From: DATJBF01 sp035515475
GTDB taxonomy: Bacteria; Verrucomicrobiota; Verrucomicrobiia; Palsa-1439
DNA: 64,000 bases
Assembly (NCBI GenBank): GCA_035515475.1
Contig: DATJBF010000035.1
Span: forward strand, 1 to 64,000
Direction of reading: 5' to 3'
Positions 1 to 7,035 of the stretch are shown here, piece by piece. The notes below the pieces were generated by a model. That model did not search any database. It saw only the letters and a list, made by a program, of their open reading frames with translations, and was not told the origin of the DNA. The position numbers were made by a program, and so were the translations under genes. Each line of letters begins with the position of its first letter. Position 1 is the stretch's first letter.

Positions 1-637
1 TGTGCTCGTGGATGGTGCGGGTGAGCAGGCCGACGATGAACGACAGCATTAACACGTCGAAGGCGATCGCCAGTTCCGCGATCAACGGCAGTTCCGGCAC
101 AATCGCAACGCCGGCAAAGAACGCCGCGTTCTCCATCGCCAGAAGACCGAGCAGGAGCGGCACGGCCTCGCGTCGAACCGAAGCGGTGTACCCCCCCAGC
201 AAGAGGCACGCGAGTCCGATGGGAAGGTTGACCGCCACGTAGGGGCCATCCGCAACTCGAAGGAGCGGGGAGGCCAGAAAAAAACCTCCGATGGCAAGCG
301 CAAGAGCAATCAACAGCGACGCAGGGATGTTGATGAGTTGATCAATCTCGCGGCGGCTGTACACCTCGCTGCGCACGGTGCGGCGTAACAGCCAGGGGAC
401 CAAGAAGGGCTTGCTGATGAGGTTGATGATCCCGACCGCGAATACGTGCCGCGAGTGCAGCAGCCCGCTCAGGAGAAAGGCGGAAAGGACGAGAAACAAC
501 GCCTGCGCGATAAAGAGACGCAGACAACCTTGCACCTGACGCGTCGCCACCATGCCGAAGGTGCAGAGTAGGAACAACCCGCCGGCCAGCGCGTTCAGAT
601 TTCCCAGTAGCGCAACGGTCTCGGAATTCAGGTTCAT
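1..637 (-). CDS. hyfE: Hydrogenase-4 component E-like membrane subunit, 3' end beyond window
   Basis: The reading frame opens with ATG at 637 and stays open to the window edge, giving about 212 residues; HyfE proteins are about 215, so only the last few residues are missing. It is almost wholly hydrophobic, with about six to seven predicted membrane helices. The stretch LLLGLLAMENAAFF followed by VPELPLIAELAIAFDVL is typical of HyfE, the membrane subunit related to a fused NuoK-type protein in formate hydrogenlyase and related proton- or sodium-pumping complexes. It starts 12 bases after the HyfC-like gene, so both lie in one operon behind the second fluoride riboswitch. The catalytic subunits would lie outside the window, so hydrogenase activity itself is not shown. 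Confidence 0.8.
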   Translation of the reverse strand, partial: MNLNSETVALLGNLNALAGGLFLLCTFGMVATRQVQGCLRLFIAQALFLVLSAFLLSGLLHSRHVFAVGIINLISKPFLVPWLLRRTVRSEVYSRREIDQLINIPASLLIALALAIGGFFLASPLLRVADGPYVAVNLPIGLACLLLGGYTASVRREAVPLLLGLLAMENAAFFAGVAIVPELPLIAELAIAFDVLMLSFIVGLLTRTIHEH

Positions 638-649
638 CGGTTCAACCGT

Positions 650-1600
650 TTAGAACGCGAAGATGCGTGTGATCATGGCGACCACTGACGTGATGAAGGC
701 CGCCCCCAAAAACTCGGTGATCCGAAACAGGCGCAGCTTGGACAGCGACGATTCGATCACGACCAGCACCAGCACGAAGATGAAAATCTTGAGCAGAATC
801 AGCGGGATTGCCAGCAACACGTGCGCGAACGATTGTTCACCCGCCAAGCCCCACGGCGTAACGAGCACATTGAGAAAGATGCACAGCAAAACGAAGAACT
901 TCATCTGGCCGCCCCATTTCATCAGCGCGGCGCCGCGACCGGAGTATTCGAGCACCTTCGATTCGTCAATCATGGCCAACTCGAAGTGGCCGGAGGGATT
1001 GTCCACGGGAATGCGTCCGCCTTCCGCCAGGATCAACATCAGGAACGCCAGCATCAGCAACACGTGCGACGGCTCGAAAAAATTGGCCAGCGGCGTCACC
1101 CATTTCTGCTGGACGATGTACGGAATGGTCGAACCCGCGACAAAGGACACGGTGAAGAACACGATCATAAAGACCGGCTCGGCGAGGAAACCCACCATGC
1201 GCGTGCGGCTCGCGCCGATCGGGCCGTAGGGATTGCCCGTGTCCACCGCCGCCAACGTGGCGAAGAACCCGCCAAGCGCCAGCACGAATCCTCCGCCCAA
1301 CATGTCGCCCATGAATGCGAAGAAAAGCGGATAGCTCGTAAGCACCGGGATCAGCAGCGTCACGAAGATCGGCGTGACGAACACGAGGTACGGCGTGAAG
1401 CGGAAAATCCACGAACTCTGCTCGGAGACGACTTCGTCTTTCTGGAATAGTTTACGCAGGTCGCGATAGGGTTGGATCATGCTCGGCCCGCGCTTCGATT
1501 GCACGATCTCCTTCAGCCGGCCGGTAACGCCCGACACCAGCGGCGCGAAACCCATGACCACGAGAACCTGGATGAGGTTGAACAGGATGCGTGTCGTCAT
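650..1600 (-). CDS. hyfC: Complex I subunit 1 / HyfC-HycD family membrane protein
   Basis: A 316-residue membrane protein of the NuoH/HyfC/HycD family, the membrane anchor that links the hydrophilic arm of complex-I-like hydrogenases to the ion-pumping arm. Family hallmarks are GRLKEIVQSKRGPSMIQPYRDLRKLF near the N-terminus, IGASRTRMVGFLAEP in the middle and EGGRIPVDNPSGHFELAMIDE, the conserved acidic loop. About eight membrane helices are predicted. I chose ATG 1600 because it is preceded by AAGGGAAG at suitable spacing and matches family N-termini; an in-frame ATG at 1699 lacks a ribosome binding site. HyfE follows at once. Hydrogenase, formate hydrogenlyase or a Mrp-like ion pump are all possible; the catalytic subunits are not in view. 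Confidence 0.85.
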   Translation of the reverse strand: MTTRILFNLIQVLVVMGFAPLVSGVTGRLKEIVQSKRGPSMIQPYRDLRKLFQKDEVVSEQSSWIFRFTPYLVFVTPIFVTLLIPVLTSYPLFFAFMGDMLGGGFVLALGGFFATLAAVDTGNPYGPIGASRTRMVGFLAEPVFMIVFFTVSFVAGSTIPYIVQQKWVTPLANFFEPSHVLLMLAFLMLILAEGGRIPVDNPSGHFELAMIDESKVLEYSGRGAALMKWGGQMKFFVLLCIFLNVLVTPWGLAGEQSFAHVLLAIPLILLKIFIFVLVLVVIESSLSKLRLFRITEFLGAAFITSVVAMITRIFAF

Positions 1601-1737
1601 CGGGCCGCTTCCCTTGCGTGAGACCTGATGACCTTGAAAACCAGTCCGTCCCTCCCGTTCTTCGGGTGGGGATGAAGCCCGGGCCTGCAGCCGTTCCATT
1701 TTGACAGCTTGCTATCTACAATTAGTCTGGCATTCAT
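1597..1737 (-). CDS. Possible 46-residue leader ORF before hyfC
   Basis: A short basic ORF starts at ATG 1737 behind a good Shine-Dalgarno (GGAG, six bases upstream) and ends with a TGA that overlaps the hyfC ATG as ATGA. It lies between the riboswitch terminator and hyfC, so it is the first thing translated if the fluoride switch is on. The ATGA overlap suggests translational coupling to hyfC. I recognise no domain; it is rich in Arg, Lys and His. It could be a leader peptide, a small subunit, or a chance ORF. Confidence 0.35.
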   Translation of the reverse strand: MNARLIVDSKLSKWNGCRPGLHPHPKNGRDGLVFKVIRSHAREAAR

Positions 1738-1762
1738 CGCTTTCTCCACCTGCGCTGAAAAC

Positions 1763-1796
1763 AAAAAAACACCTACCGGCTCATCGAGCCAGTAGG
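1763..1796 (-). terminator. Intrinsic terminator of the second fluoride riboswitch
   Basis: On the minus strand an 11-bp stem (CCTACTGGCTC with GAGCCGGTAGG, one G-T pair, 3-base loop) is followed by a run of T residues (1763-1769). The 5' arm of the stem overlaps the 3' end of the aptamer, so folding of aptamer and terminator are mutually exclusive. This is the expression platform expected for a fluoride-activated transcriptional switch. Confidence 0.85.
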
Positions 1797-1848
1797 AGTT
1801 ATCAGCCCGCCCTCGGGCGCCTCGTCGCGCGAACTCCATCGCGCACAT
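1793..1848 (-). promoter_or_regulatory. Fluoride riboswitch (crcB motif), copy 2, transcriptional type
   Basis: The minus strand carries GCGATGGAGTTCGCGC at the 5' side and GGGCTGATAACTCCTA at the 3' side, the two conserved blocks of the crcB/fluoride aptamer. GAGTT can pair with AACTC, and GCGCCCGAGGGCG supplies the internal hairpin. An intrinsic terminator follows directly. A sigma-70-type promoter places the likely transcript start at about 1849, the first base of the aptamer. The downstream genes are the short ORF, hyfC and hyfE, so fluoride should increase their transcription. Confidence 0.88.
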
Positions 1849-1855
1849 CATCGGA

Positions 1856-1883
1856 AGAATATCAAATTCCCACCCCGTGTCAA
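1856..1883 (-). promoter_or_regulatory. Promoter for the riboswitch-hyf transcript
   Basis: On the minus strand TTGACA (1883-1878) and TATTCT (1861-1856) are separated by 16 bases. Predicted initiation, about seven bases further on, falls at the first base of the fluoride aptamer. The promoter sits in the 50-base gap after the DUF190 stop codon, so the hyf-type genes form a transcription unit separate from fluC. Confidence 0.65.
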
Positions 1884-1898
1884 TTGACAGCGGCGGCT

Positions 1899-2243
1899 TT
1901 ACAGTTTTTTCGGGTTGGCTTGGTATTTGATTACGCGCACCTTCTCCAACGTCACGAGACCATCGTTCATTATCTTGTCCAACTCGGGCAGGAAGGCCGC
2001 GATCTTGTCCTCCTTGTCCACGATCTCGATAAGCACCGGAAGGTCTTCGCTGAGTCGGAGAATCTTCGCTGTGTGCAGGTGGGAGTGCGCGCCGAAACCC
2101 ATCGGCCCCCGCAACACCGTCGCGCCCGCCAATCCCATTTCTCGTGCCTTCAGTACGATTGCCTCATACAGCGGCAGATGATGAAACTTGTCCAATTCAC
2201 CGATGTAAATGCGGAGCAATGACCCATCACCATCGAGTTTCAT
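1899..2243 (-). CDS. DUF190 family protein
   Basis: A 114-residue soluble protein of the DUF190 family, a ferredoxin-like-fold family often encoded beside crcB/fluC. Recognisable parts are LLRIYIGELDKFHHLPLYEA, the central GATVLRGPMGFGAHSHLHTA and VLIEIVDKEDKIAAFLPEL. The ATG at 2243 overlaps the fluC stop as ATGA, implying translational coupling; the longer ORF upstream only overlaps fluC in another frame. The exact function of DUF190 is not established. Its context points to fluoride handling or regulation of the channel. It falls under control of the first fluoride riboswitch by being co-transcribed with fluC. Confidence 0.85.
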   Translation of the reverse strand: MKLDGDGSLLRIYIGELDKFHHLPLYEAIVLKAREMGLAGATVLRGPMGFGAHSHLHTAKILRLSEDLPVLIEIVDKEDKIAAFLPELDKIMNDGLVTLEKVRVIKYQANPKKL

Positions 2244-2668
2244 ACCACACCTCCGTGAAATCGGGCTTGCAGGAAGCGGCCGGTAACCACGCCGAGATAC
2301 ACTGCCAGCAGGGCGATGACGTTGGAGCCGATGACGTTCAATCCCGCGAAAAACCATTCGCTATCGCGCGCGAGGTTGAGCGTTTGTAGACCGTAGCTGG
2401 AGAACGTCGTGAAGCCGCCGCAAAACCCGATCATTAGAAAATCACGCCATTCGGGTTTCAGCCAGGCCCGCCCCATCGACGGTCCGGAGATGGCTGCAAA
2501 TAAGCCGATGATGAAACAGCCCGTCACGTTGACCACCAGCGTACCCAGCGGAAAGGCAACCGCCCACGGGTAATGCTTGGCTTGGTGGCCGGAAACCAGG
2601 CCGTTCAGCCCGTACCGTGCCGCCGTCCCGAACGCGCCACCTAAAGCGAGCACTAGAATCCGAATCAT
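2240..2668 (-). CDS. crcB: Fluoride ion channel FluC/CrcB
   Basis: A 142-residue, four-helix protein of the FluC (CrcB) family, which lets fluoride leave the cytoplasm and works as an antiparallel dimer. Family motifs are present: GGAFGTAARYG near residues 10-20, GTLVVNVTGCFIIG near 42-55 with the pore Asn, and GFCGGFTTFSSY near 81-92 with the aromatic residues that line the pore. Length is normal. The start at 2668 has AGGAG nine bases upstream. That Shine-Dalgarno can pair with the 3' strand of the fluoride aptamer just before it, so translation should respond to fluoride. Confidence 0.95.
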   Translation of the reverse strand: MIRILVLALGGAFGTAARYGLNGLVSGHQAKHYPWAVAFPLGTLVVNVTGCFIIGLFAAISGPSMGRAWLKPEWRDFLMIGFCGGFTTFSSYGLQTLNLARDSEWFFAGLNVIGSNVIALLAVYLGVVTGRFLQARFHGGVV

Positions 2669-2675
2669 AAATAAT

Positions 2676-2757
2676 CTCCTACCGACCGGTTTTGTCCATA
2701 GGAGTTATCAGCTCCGCTTGATGCGGCGCGGTTATCTGGCGAACCCCATCGCCACGG
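2676..2757 (-). promoter_or_regulatory. Fluoride riboswitch (crcB motif), copy 1, with SD-sequestering platform
   Basis: The minus strand reads GGCGATGGGGTTCGCC, then a small CCGC/GCGG hairpin, then GAGCTGATAACTCCTA: a canonical fluoride aptamer (about 2699-2757). The CTCCTA at the aptamer's 3' end is exactly complementary to TAGGAG (2676-2681), the fluC Shine-Dalgarno. When fluoride holds AACTCC in the aptamer the site is freed; without it the site can be masked. No terminator T-run follows, so control looks translational, unlike copy 2. Confidence 0.9.
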
Positions 2758-2951
2758 TTAGTTTGCCTGACTCGCCGCGCGACTCCAAACAAAAAACACG
2801 TGCCACGACTTTGGCGCGGGCAAAGCGACGGCCGGCCTGTCGCGTTTTGGTCACCCTGCCAAACAATCGCCGTTGACTGGCCTCGGCGCGTCGCTTGGGG
2901 AGTCGCGCATCCGACTGTCGTCAAGGTGCTTAGCTGAACGGCCTGCTTTCG

Positions 2952-2967
2952 TGGCACACGGGTTGCC
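2952..2967 (+). promoter_or_regulatory. Sigma-54 (-24/-12) promoter for porin-amt-glnB
   Basis: TGGCACACGGGTTGCC matches the sigma-54 consensus TGGCAC-N5-TTGC with ten bases between the invariant GG (2953-2954) and GC (2965-2966). It lies 134 bases before the porin ATG, pointing toward the porin, amt and glnB genes, a set commonly under nitrogen control. I see no clear NtrC dyad upstream. A bacterial enhancer-binding protein would be needed and is not in this window. Confidence 0.7.
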
Positions 2968-3100
2968 TACCAGCGCGGCCATTGTGGCAGGTCGTGGCAG
3001 TGGTTTGTTCGACACACCTCCTCTTGGTCGCAGCAGGATGTGGTGGATACAAGGGGTCAACAAACAACCAACGCAACCGGAGCGCGCAAGATTGGCAACA

Positions 3101-4351
3101 ATGAAGATAAAGAAAATGATGGCACTGGGGTTGTGCGGGGCGGTCATGGTGTCGGCCGCGGGAATCGCTCGGGCAGATAGTGGGACCAGTGGTACCACCG
3201 ATAACCGGGAACTCCTCGAAAAAATCAAACAATTGGAACAACGCGTGACGGAACTCGAAGGCAAGAGCACGCAACAGGTGGCCGCAGCCAAGTCGATCGT
3301 CCCGCAGAAGACGCTGGATTTTCTCGGGCAGACCGAGTTGAGCGGCTTTGTGTCCGCTTCGTATCTGTACGACTTCAACTCAACGCACGGCTCGAAAACG
3401 GTCGCCGACAGGACGTTTGACACCCATGCGAACCAGTTCGCGCTGAACAAGTTCAAATTGGCGCTGGAGAAGCCCATTGATTACAACCCGACCAACTGGC
3501 TCGTCGGTTATCGGGCGGATCTGATTTTCGGAGAGGATGCGGCGGTGATCCATTCCTCCGGGTTCAACCTGGGGAACGACGGCGATTTGGAGCAGGCGTT
3601 TGTCGACATCAACGTTCCCATCGGCAACGGCTTGAAGGTCATCATCGGCAAGACCGTGACGTTGATGGGCTTGGAAGTCATCGAAGAGGTGTCCAACCCG
3701 AACTGGTCGGAGGGCAATCAATTCCTGTACGTGGAAAATTTCACCCAGACGGGCGTCCAGTTGGCCTACAAGTGGAACGACAAACTCGACACGGAATTCG
3801 TGGTGTTTAACGGCTGGGACCAATTGCCCGACAATAACTCGGGCCCATCGTTCATGGGCCGCATCGGCTATGCCCCGGATGCCAACGACAGTATCGGGTT
3901 GCTGGGGTACGGTGGTCCCGAACAAACCACCACGTCCCTGGGCGGCACCGGTACCACCGCGAATTGGCGGGATGGCGCCGAAGTTTTGTTCAACCACAAA
4001 TTCTCGGACAAATTCAACAGCTACCTCCAGCTCGACTACGGGCAGGAACAAAAGGTCATCGATAACGGCAATTCCGAGTGGTACGCCGCCGGCCTGTGGT
4101 TGGTCTACGACTTCACGGACAAGATCGAATTGGCCTTCCGTCAGGATTACCTGAAGGACTCGGACGGCACGCGGACGGGAATGTCGCCGCTCAGCCCGGA
4201 ACTCAGCAGCTCCACGCTGACCCTGAACCTGAAGCCGGTTGACAACTTCCAGTTCCGTCCGGAAATCCGCTGGGATCACTCGGACAAGGATGCCTTCAAC
4301 AACAACCGCGACCAATTCACACTCGGCGTGAGCGTCGCCTATTTGTACTGA
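3101..4351 (+). CDS. Outer-membrane beta-barrel porin, BBP2/OmpL-like
   Basis: A 416-residue exported protein. A signal peptide covers roughly residues 1-25 (KIKKMMALGLCGAVMVSAAG, cleavage after ARA). A short coiled coil (ELLEKIKQLEQRVTELEGK) follows, as in porins with a periplasmic anchoring helix. The rest is alternating beta-strand sequence with many Asp, Asn, Gly and aromatic residues and ends in a C-terminal aromatic (VSVAYLY), typical of outer-membrane barrels. It resembles the putative beta-barrel porin-2 (OmpL-like) family. It lies 41 bases before amt, behind a sigma-54-type promoter, so it may admit nitrogen compounds under limitation. ATG 3101 was chosen because the signal peptide begins there; the ORF extends upstream without support. 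Confidence 0.8.
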   Translation: MKIKKMMALGLCGAVMVSAAGIARADSGTSGTTDNRELLEKIKQLEQRVTELEGKSTQQVAAAKSIVPQKTLDFLGQTELSGFVSASYLYDFNSTHGSKTVADRTFDTHANQFALNKFKLALEKPIDYNPTNWLVGYRADLIFGEDAAVIHSSGFNLGNDGDLEQAFVDINVPIGNGLKVIIGKTVTLMGLEVIEEVSNPNWSEGNQFLYVENFTQTGVQLAYKWNDKLDTEFVVFNGWDQLPDNNSGPSFMGRIGYAPDANDSIGLLGYGGPEQTTTSLGGTGTTANWRDGAEVLFNHKFSDKFNSYLQLDYGQEQKVIDNGNSEWYAAGLWLVYDFTDKIELAFRQDYLKDSDGTRTGMSPLSPELSSSTLTLNLKPVDNFQFRPEIRWDHSDKDAFNNNRDQFTLGVSVAYLY

Positions 4352-4392
4352 CGATGTGGACAATCGGACTTAACCAAGAGGAGAAACGCAAC

Positions 4393-6132
4393 ATGAAACA
4401 ACATCATCGAGCCCTGCGCTGGCTCGGAACCAGCCTGCTGGCGGCTGCGCTGGCAGGCGTCATGACCGTCCGCACGCTCGCGGACGACGAACCGAAGCCC
4501 GACCCGGCCGGCACGGCCACGGGCGACCGGTCTACCGTGGTGGACGCCGGCGGCAACGCCTTTATGGTGTCCGAGCCGGCCAAACTCAGCGAAGAAGACG
4601 CCAAGGACAAGGACAAGGTGAAGGCCTATCAGGACGCGTTGAAAGCCTACAATGAGTTCAAGGCCGAGGCTGACAAAGAGCCGCTGGCGCTGAAACTGGC
4701 GGATGCCGTCGGCCACCACCGCGTCTCGATCAACTTCACATGGACGCTGGTGACGGGCTTCTTGGTCATGTTCATGCAAGCGGGCTTCGCGATGGTGGAG
4801 ACGGGGCTGACGCGCGCGAAGAACACGGCCCACACGTTCGCCATGAACTTCATGATCTATCCGATGGGTATGCTCGGGTTCTACCTGTGCGGGTTTGCCT
4901 TCATGTTCGGCGGCCTGGGCGGCATCGGCACAATGGGCGGTTACGCCGGGTTGAATCATGAAATCACCGTCCACCTCTTCGGCCATGACTGGGGCCTGCT
5001 CGGTTGGAAAGGGTTCCTGCTGCAGGGGGCCGGCTACGACACGGCGGTGTTCACGCTGTTCCTGTTCCAGATGGTGTTCATGGACACGACGGCGACGATC
5101 CCGACCGGCGCGCTGGCGGAACGCTGGAAGTTTTCCTCGTTCATGCTTTACGGGTGCGCCATCGGCACGATCATGTATCCCGTGTTCGGCAACTGGGTCT
5201 GGGGCGGCGGTTGGCTGGCCCAACTCGGCGCCAACTTCGGCCTCGGCCACGGTCACGTGGATTTCGCGGGATCGTCGGTGGTGCATATGCAGGGCGGCGT
5301 GATTGCGCTGATTGCCTCTTGGATGGTCGGTGCGCGCTACGGCAAGTTCAACAAGGATGGCAGCACGAACTTCATCCCGCCGCACAACATTCCTATGGCC
5401 ATGGCCGGTACGTTCATCCTGGCGTTCGGCTGGTTCGGATTCAACCCCGGCTCGAGCCTGGCGGCGACCGATCTCCGCATCGGCGTGGTCGCCACGAATA
5501 CGATGCTGGCCTCGGCGACGGGCGCCCTGGCTGCCTGCTTGTGGATGTGGTGGGTCCGCACGAAGAAGCCCGATCCGTCCATGATGTGTAACGGCATGCT
5601 CGCCGGTCTGGTGGCGATCACCTGTCCCTGCGCGTTCGTCAGCGCGGGCGGGGCCTCGATTCTCGGTGCCGTCGCCGGCATCTTGGTGGTCGAGTCGGTG
5701 TTTTTCTTCGACAAGATCGGCATCGACGATCCCGTCGGCGCGATCAGCGTGCACGGCGTGAATGGCGCGTGGGGTTGCCTGTCGCTCGGTCTGTTTGCGG
5801 ATGGTACCTATGGCGACGGTTGGAACGGCGTCCCCGGGACCGTGCGCGGCCTGTTCTACGGCGGCGGCATGTCGCAGTTCTGGGCCGAGTTGATCGGCGT
5901 TACCGTCTGTTTCATCACGCTGGCGGTCCTGACCGGCGTTGTGTTCAAGGTCGTCGGCTTGCTCGTCGGCGGCAACCGCGTGGAAGAGCAGGTTGAAATC
6001 GACGGTCTGGACATCCCCGAGATGGGCGTGCTGGGCTACAGCGGCATGGTGATGGACAAGGAATCCGAGACCCCGCATCCGAAAGGATTCCCGGGTGGAG
6101 CCGGCGCCAGGTCCGCGGTCGCAACTCATTAG
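4393..6132 (+). CDS. amt: Ammonium transporter Amt
   Basis: A 579-residue inner-membrane ammonium channel. ATG 4393 follows the strong ribosome binding site GAGGAG. The start reads as a signal peptide (HRALRWLGTSLLAAALAGVM), then an unusually long acidic, lysine-rich segment to about residue 115 before the eleven-helix core. The Amt signature is intact: the pore His pair occurs in DFAGSSVVHMQGG (His298) and AISVHGVNGAWG (His454), with the conserved Asp of the first motif. A cytoplasmic tail of about 50 residues ends the protein. glnB follows after 69 bases containing a strong hairpin. PII (GlnB) normally blocks the channel when nitrogen is ample; the long N-terminal domain is the main oddity. 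Confidence 0.95.
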   Translation: MKQHHRALRWLGTSLLAAALAGVMTVRTLADDEPKPDPAGTATGDRSTVVDAGGNAFMVSEPAKLSEEDAKDKDKVKAYQDALKAYNEFKAEADKEPLALKLADAVGHHRVSINFTWTLVTGFLVMFMQAGFAMVETGLTRAKNTAHTFAMNFMIYPMGMLGFYLCGFAFMFGGLGGIGTMGGYAGLNHEITVHLFGHDWGLLGWKGFLLQGAGYDTAVFTLFLFQMVFMDTTATIPTGALAERWKFSSFMLYGCAIGTIMYPVFGNWVWGGGWLAQLGANFGLGHGHVDFAGSSVVHMQGGVIALIASWMVGARYGKFNKDGSTNFIPPHNIPMAMAGTFILAFGWFGFNPGSSLAATDLRIGVVATNTMLASATGALAACLWMWWVRTKKPDPSMMCNGMLAGLVAITCPCAFVSAGGASILGAVAGILVVESVFFFDKIGIDDPVGAISVHGVNGAWGCLSLGLFADGTYGDGWNGVPGTVRGLFYGGGMSQFWAELIGVTVCFITLAVLTGVVFKVVGLLVGGNRVEEQVEIDGLDIPEMGVLGYSGMVMDKESETPHPKGFPGGAGARSAVATH

Positions 6133-6150
6133 CGAAACTCTAACAGGTGG

Positions 6151-6178
6151 GCCCGGACCCGCGAACGCGGGTCCGGGC
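6151..6178 (+). repeat. Perfect 13-bp inverted repeat between amt and glnB
   Basis: GCCCGGACCCGCG, two bases, then its exact reverse complement. The RNA hairpin would be very stable, but no T-run follows on either strand, so it is not a canonical intrinsic terminator. It could partly stop transcription or protect the amt mRNA end and so set the amt to glnB ratio. Confidence 0.75.
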
Positions 6179-6201
6179 ACTGCCGAAAGCGAAATCACCT
6201 T

Positions 6202-6540
6202 ATGAAAAAGATCGAAGCGATTGTTAAACCGTTCAAACTCGAAGAGGTCAAGGACGCCCTGGCCGAGATCGGCATCGAAGGCATGACCGTCACCGAGGTC
6301 AAAGGATTCGGGCGGCAGAAAGGCAAGACCGAGATCTATCGCGGCAGCGAGTACGTGGTGGACTTCCTGCCCAAGATCAAGATCGAAGTCGTGCTTGGCG
6401 AGGACAAACTCGAGGAAGCCGTCGAGACCATCGTCAAGTCGGCGCGAACCGGCAAGATCGGCGATGGCAAGATTTTCGTGTTGTCCGTCGAAGAGGCCGT
6501 CCGTATCCGCACCGGCGAGAAGGCCGAAGCCGCCGTATGA
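6202..6540 (+). CDS. glnB: Nitrogen regulatory protein PII
   Basis: A 112-residue PII signal protein, full length and close to enteric GlnB over its whole length. The T-loop carries the sequence EIYRGSEYVVDFLPK, with the uridylylation tyrosine at residue 51 and Tyr46 also present. TGKIGDGKIFV and the C-terminal RIRTGE segment form the ATP/2-oxoglutarate site. It senses 2-oxoglutarate and adenylates and controls Amt and other targets. It is downstream of amt in the same unit, behind a hairpin. The modifying enzyme GlnD is encoded at the other end of this window, which fits the intact Tyr51. Confidence 0.97.
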   Translation: MKKIEAIVKPFKLEEVKDALAEIGIEGMTVTEVKGFGRQKGKTEIYRGSEYVVDFLPKIKIEVVLGEDKLEEAVETIVKSARTGKIGDGKIFVLSVEEAVRIRTGEKAEAAV

Positions 6541-6565
6541 GCGGCTCCCGGGCTCGAGCAACAAC

Positions 6566-6865
6566 ATGAATAGTTCCATCCTACTCGGAATCACGCTGGG
6601 AACCCTCATTGGCGGGGCGTTCGCCTGGATGCAATTGCGAGCGGCGCGGCGCAACGAGCTCCTGCAGCGGCAACAGCAATCCCCGGAGATTCTGCGGCAG
6701 GTGCCGGGCTCCCTGACGCGCGTGGCCTTTCTGCTGATGGCGTTGGTCGCGGTGCAGGTTTTCTTTCCCCAGGCCGACAAGTGGTGTCTATCAGGGGCAC
6801 TGGTTGTGGCCTACGGGATCCCGTTCTTTTGGCGATTGAGGGACAGAATTCCACAAGCTCGCTGA
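6566..6865 (+). CDS. Small two-helix membrane protein, unknown function
   Basis: A 99-residue protein starting 26 bases after glnB. Residues 4-20 form a membrane helix (SILLGITLGTLIGGAFAWM), followed by a basic/Gln-rich stretch (RAARRNELLQRQQQ), then two hydrophobic stretches (VAFLLMALVAVQVFF and LSGALVVAYGIPFFW) and a basic tail. I do not recognise a family. ATG 6566 begins the hydrophobic helix; the longer in-frame ORF runs antisense-free through glnB in another frame and is not credible. It probably shares the amt-glnB transcript. Confidence 0.6.
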   Translation: MNSSILLGITLGTLIGGAFAWMQLRAARRNELLQRQQQSPEILRQVPGSLTRVAFLLMALVAVQVFFPQADKWCLSGALVVAYGIPFFWRLRDRIPQAR

Positions 6866-6998
6866 CCGCCGCGTCGGCCGGCGAACGATACCGGCAGCAG
6901 TCGTAAGCTGTCTCGCCGCGTCCGACCCAGCCAGGGCGCGGTTTCGGCAGCCGACGGTTTTCATCGACAACTGTCGGTGCGCGAGCGACTTACCTGCA

Positions 6999-7026
6999 TT
7001 GACTGGCTGGGTTGCTGTGTTATGCT
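6999..7026 (+). promoter_or_regulatory. Promoter for the c-di-AMP riboswitch transcript
   Basis: TTGACT (6999-7004) and TATGCT (7021-7026) are 16 bases apart. The predicted transcript start at about 7033 falls at the 5' edge of the riboswitch aptamer, which supports the call. Confidence 0.65.
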
Positions 7027-7035
7027 TCCGCACTC

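Noticed and set aside
2679..2957. 92-codon minus ORF across the first fluoride riboswitch
   Set aside because: It covers the aptamer and overlaps the sigma-54 promoter region; no coding features.
2995..3010. Second sigma-54-like site TGGCAGTGGTTTGT
   Set aside because: The GG to G-T spacing is one base short and the -12 GC is missing; the site at 2952 is much better.
4339..6780. 813-codon minus-strand ORF opposite amt and glnB
   Set aside because: It is antisense to two clearly recognisable genes and its composition (Arg, His, Ala, Gly runs) is typical of high-GC shadows.
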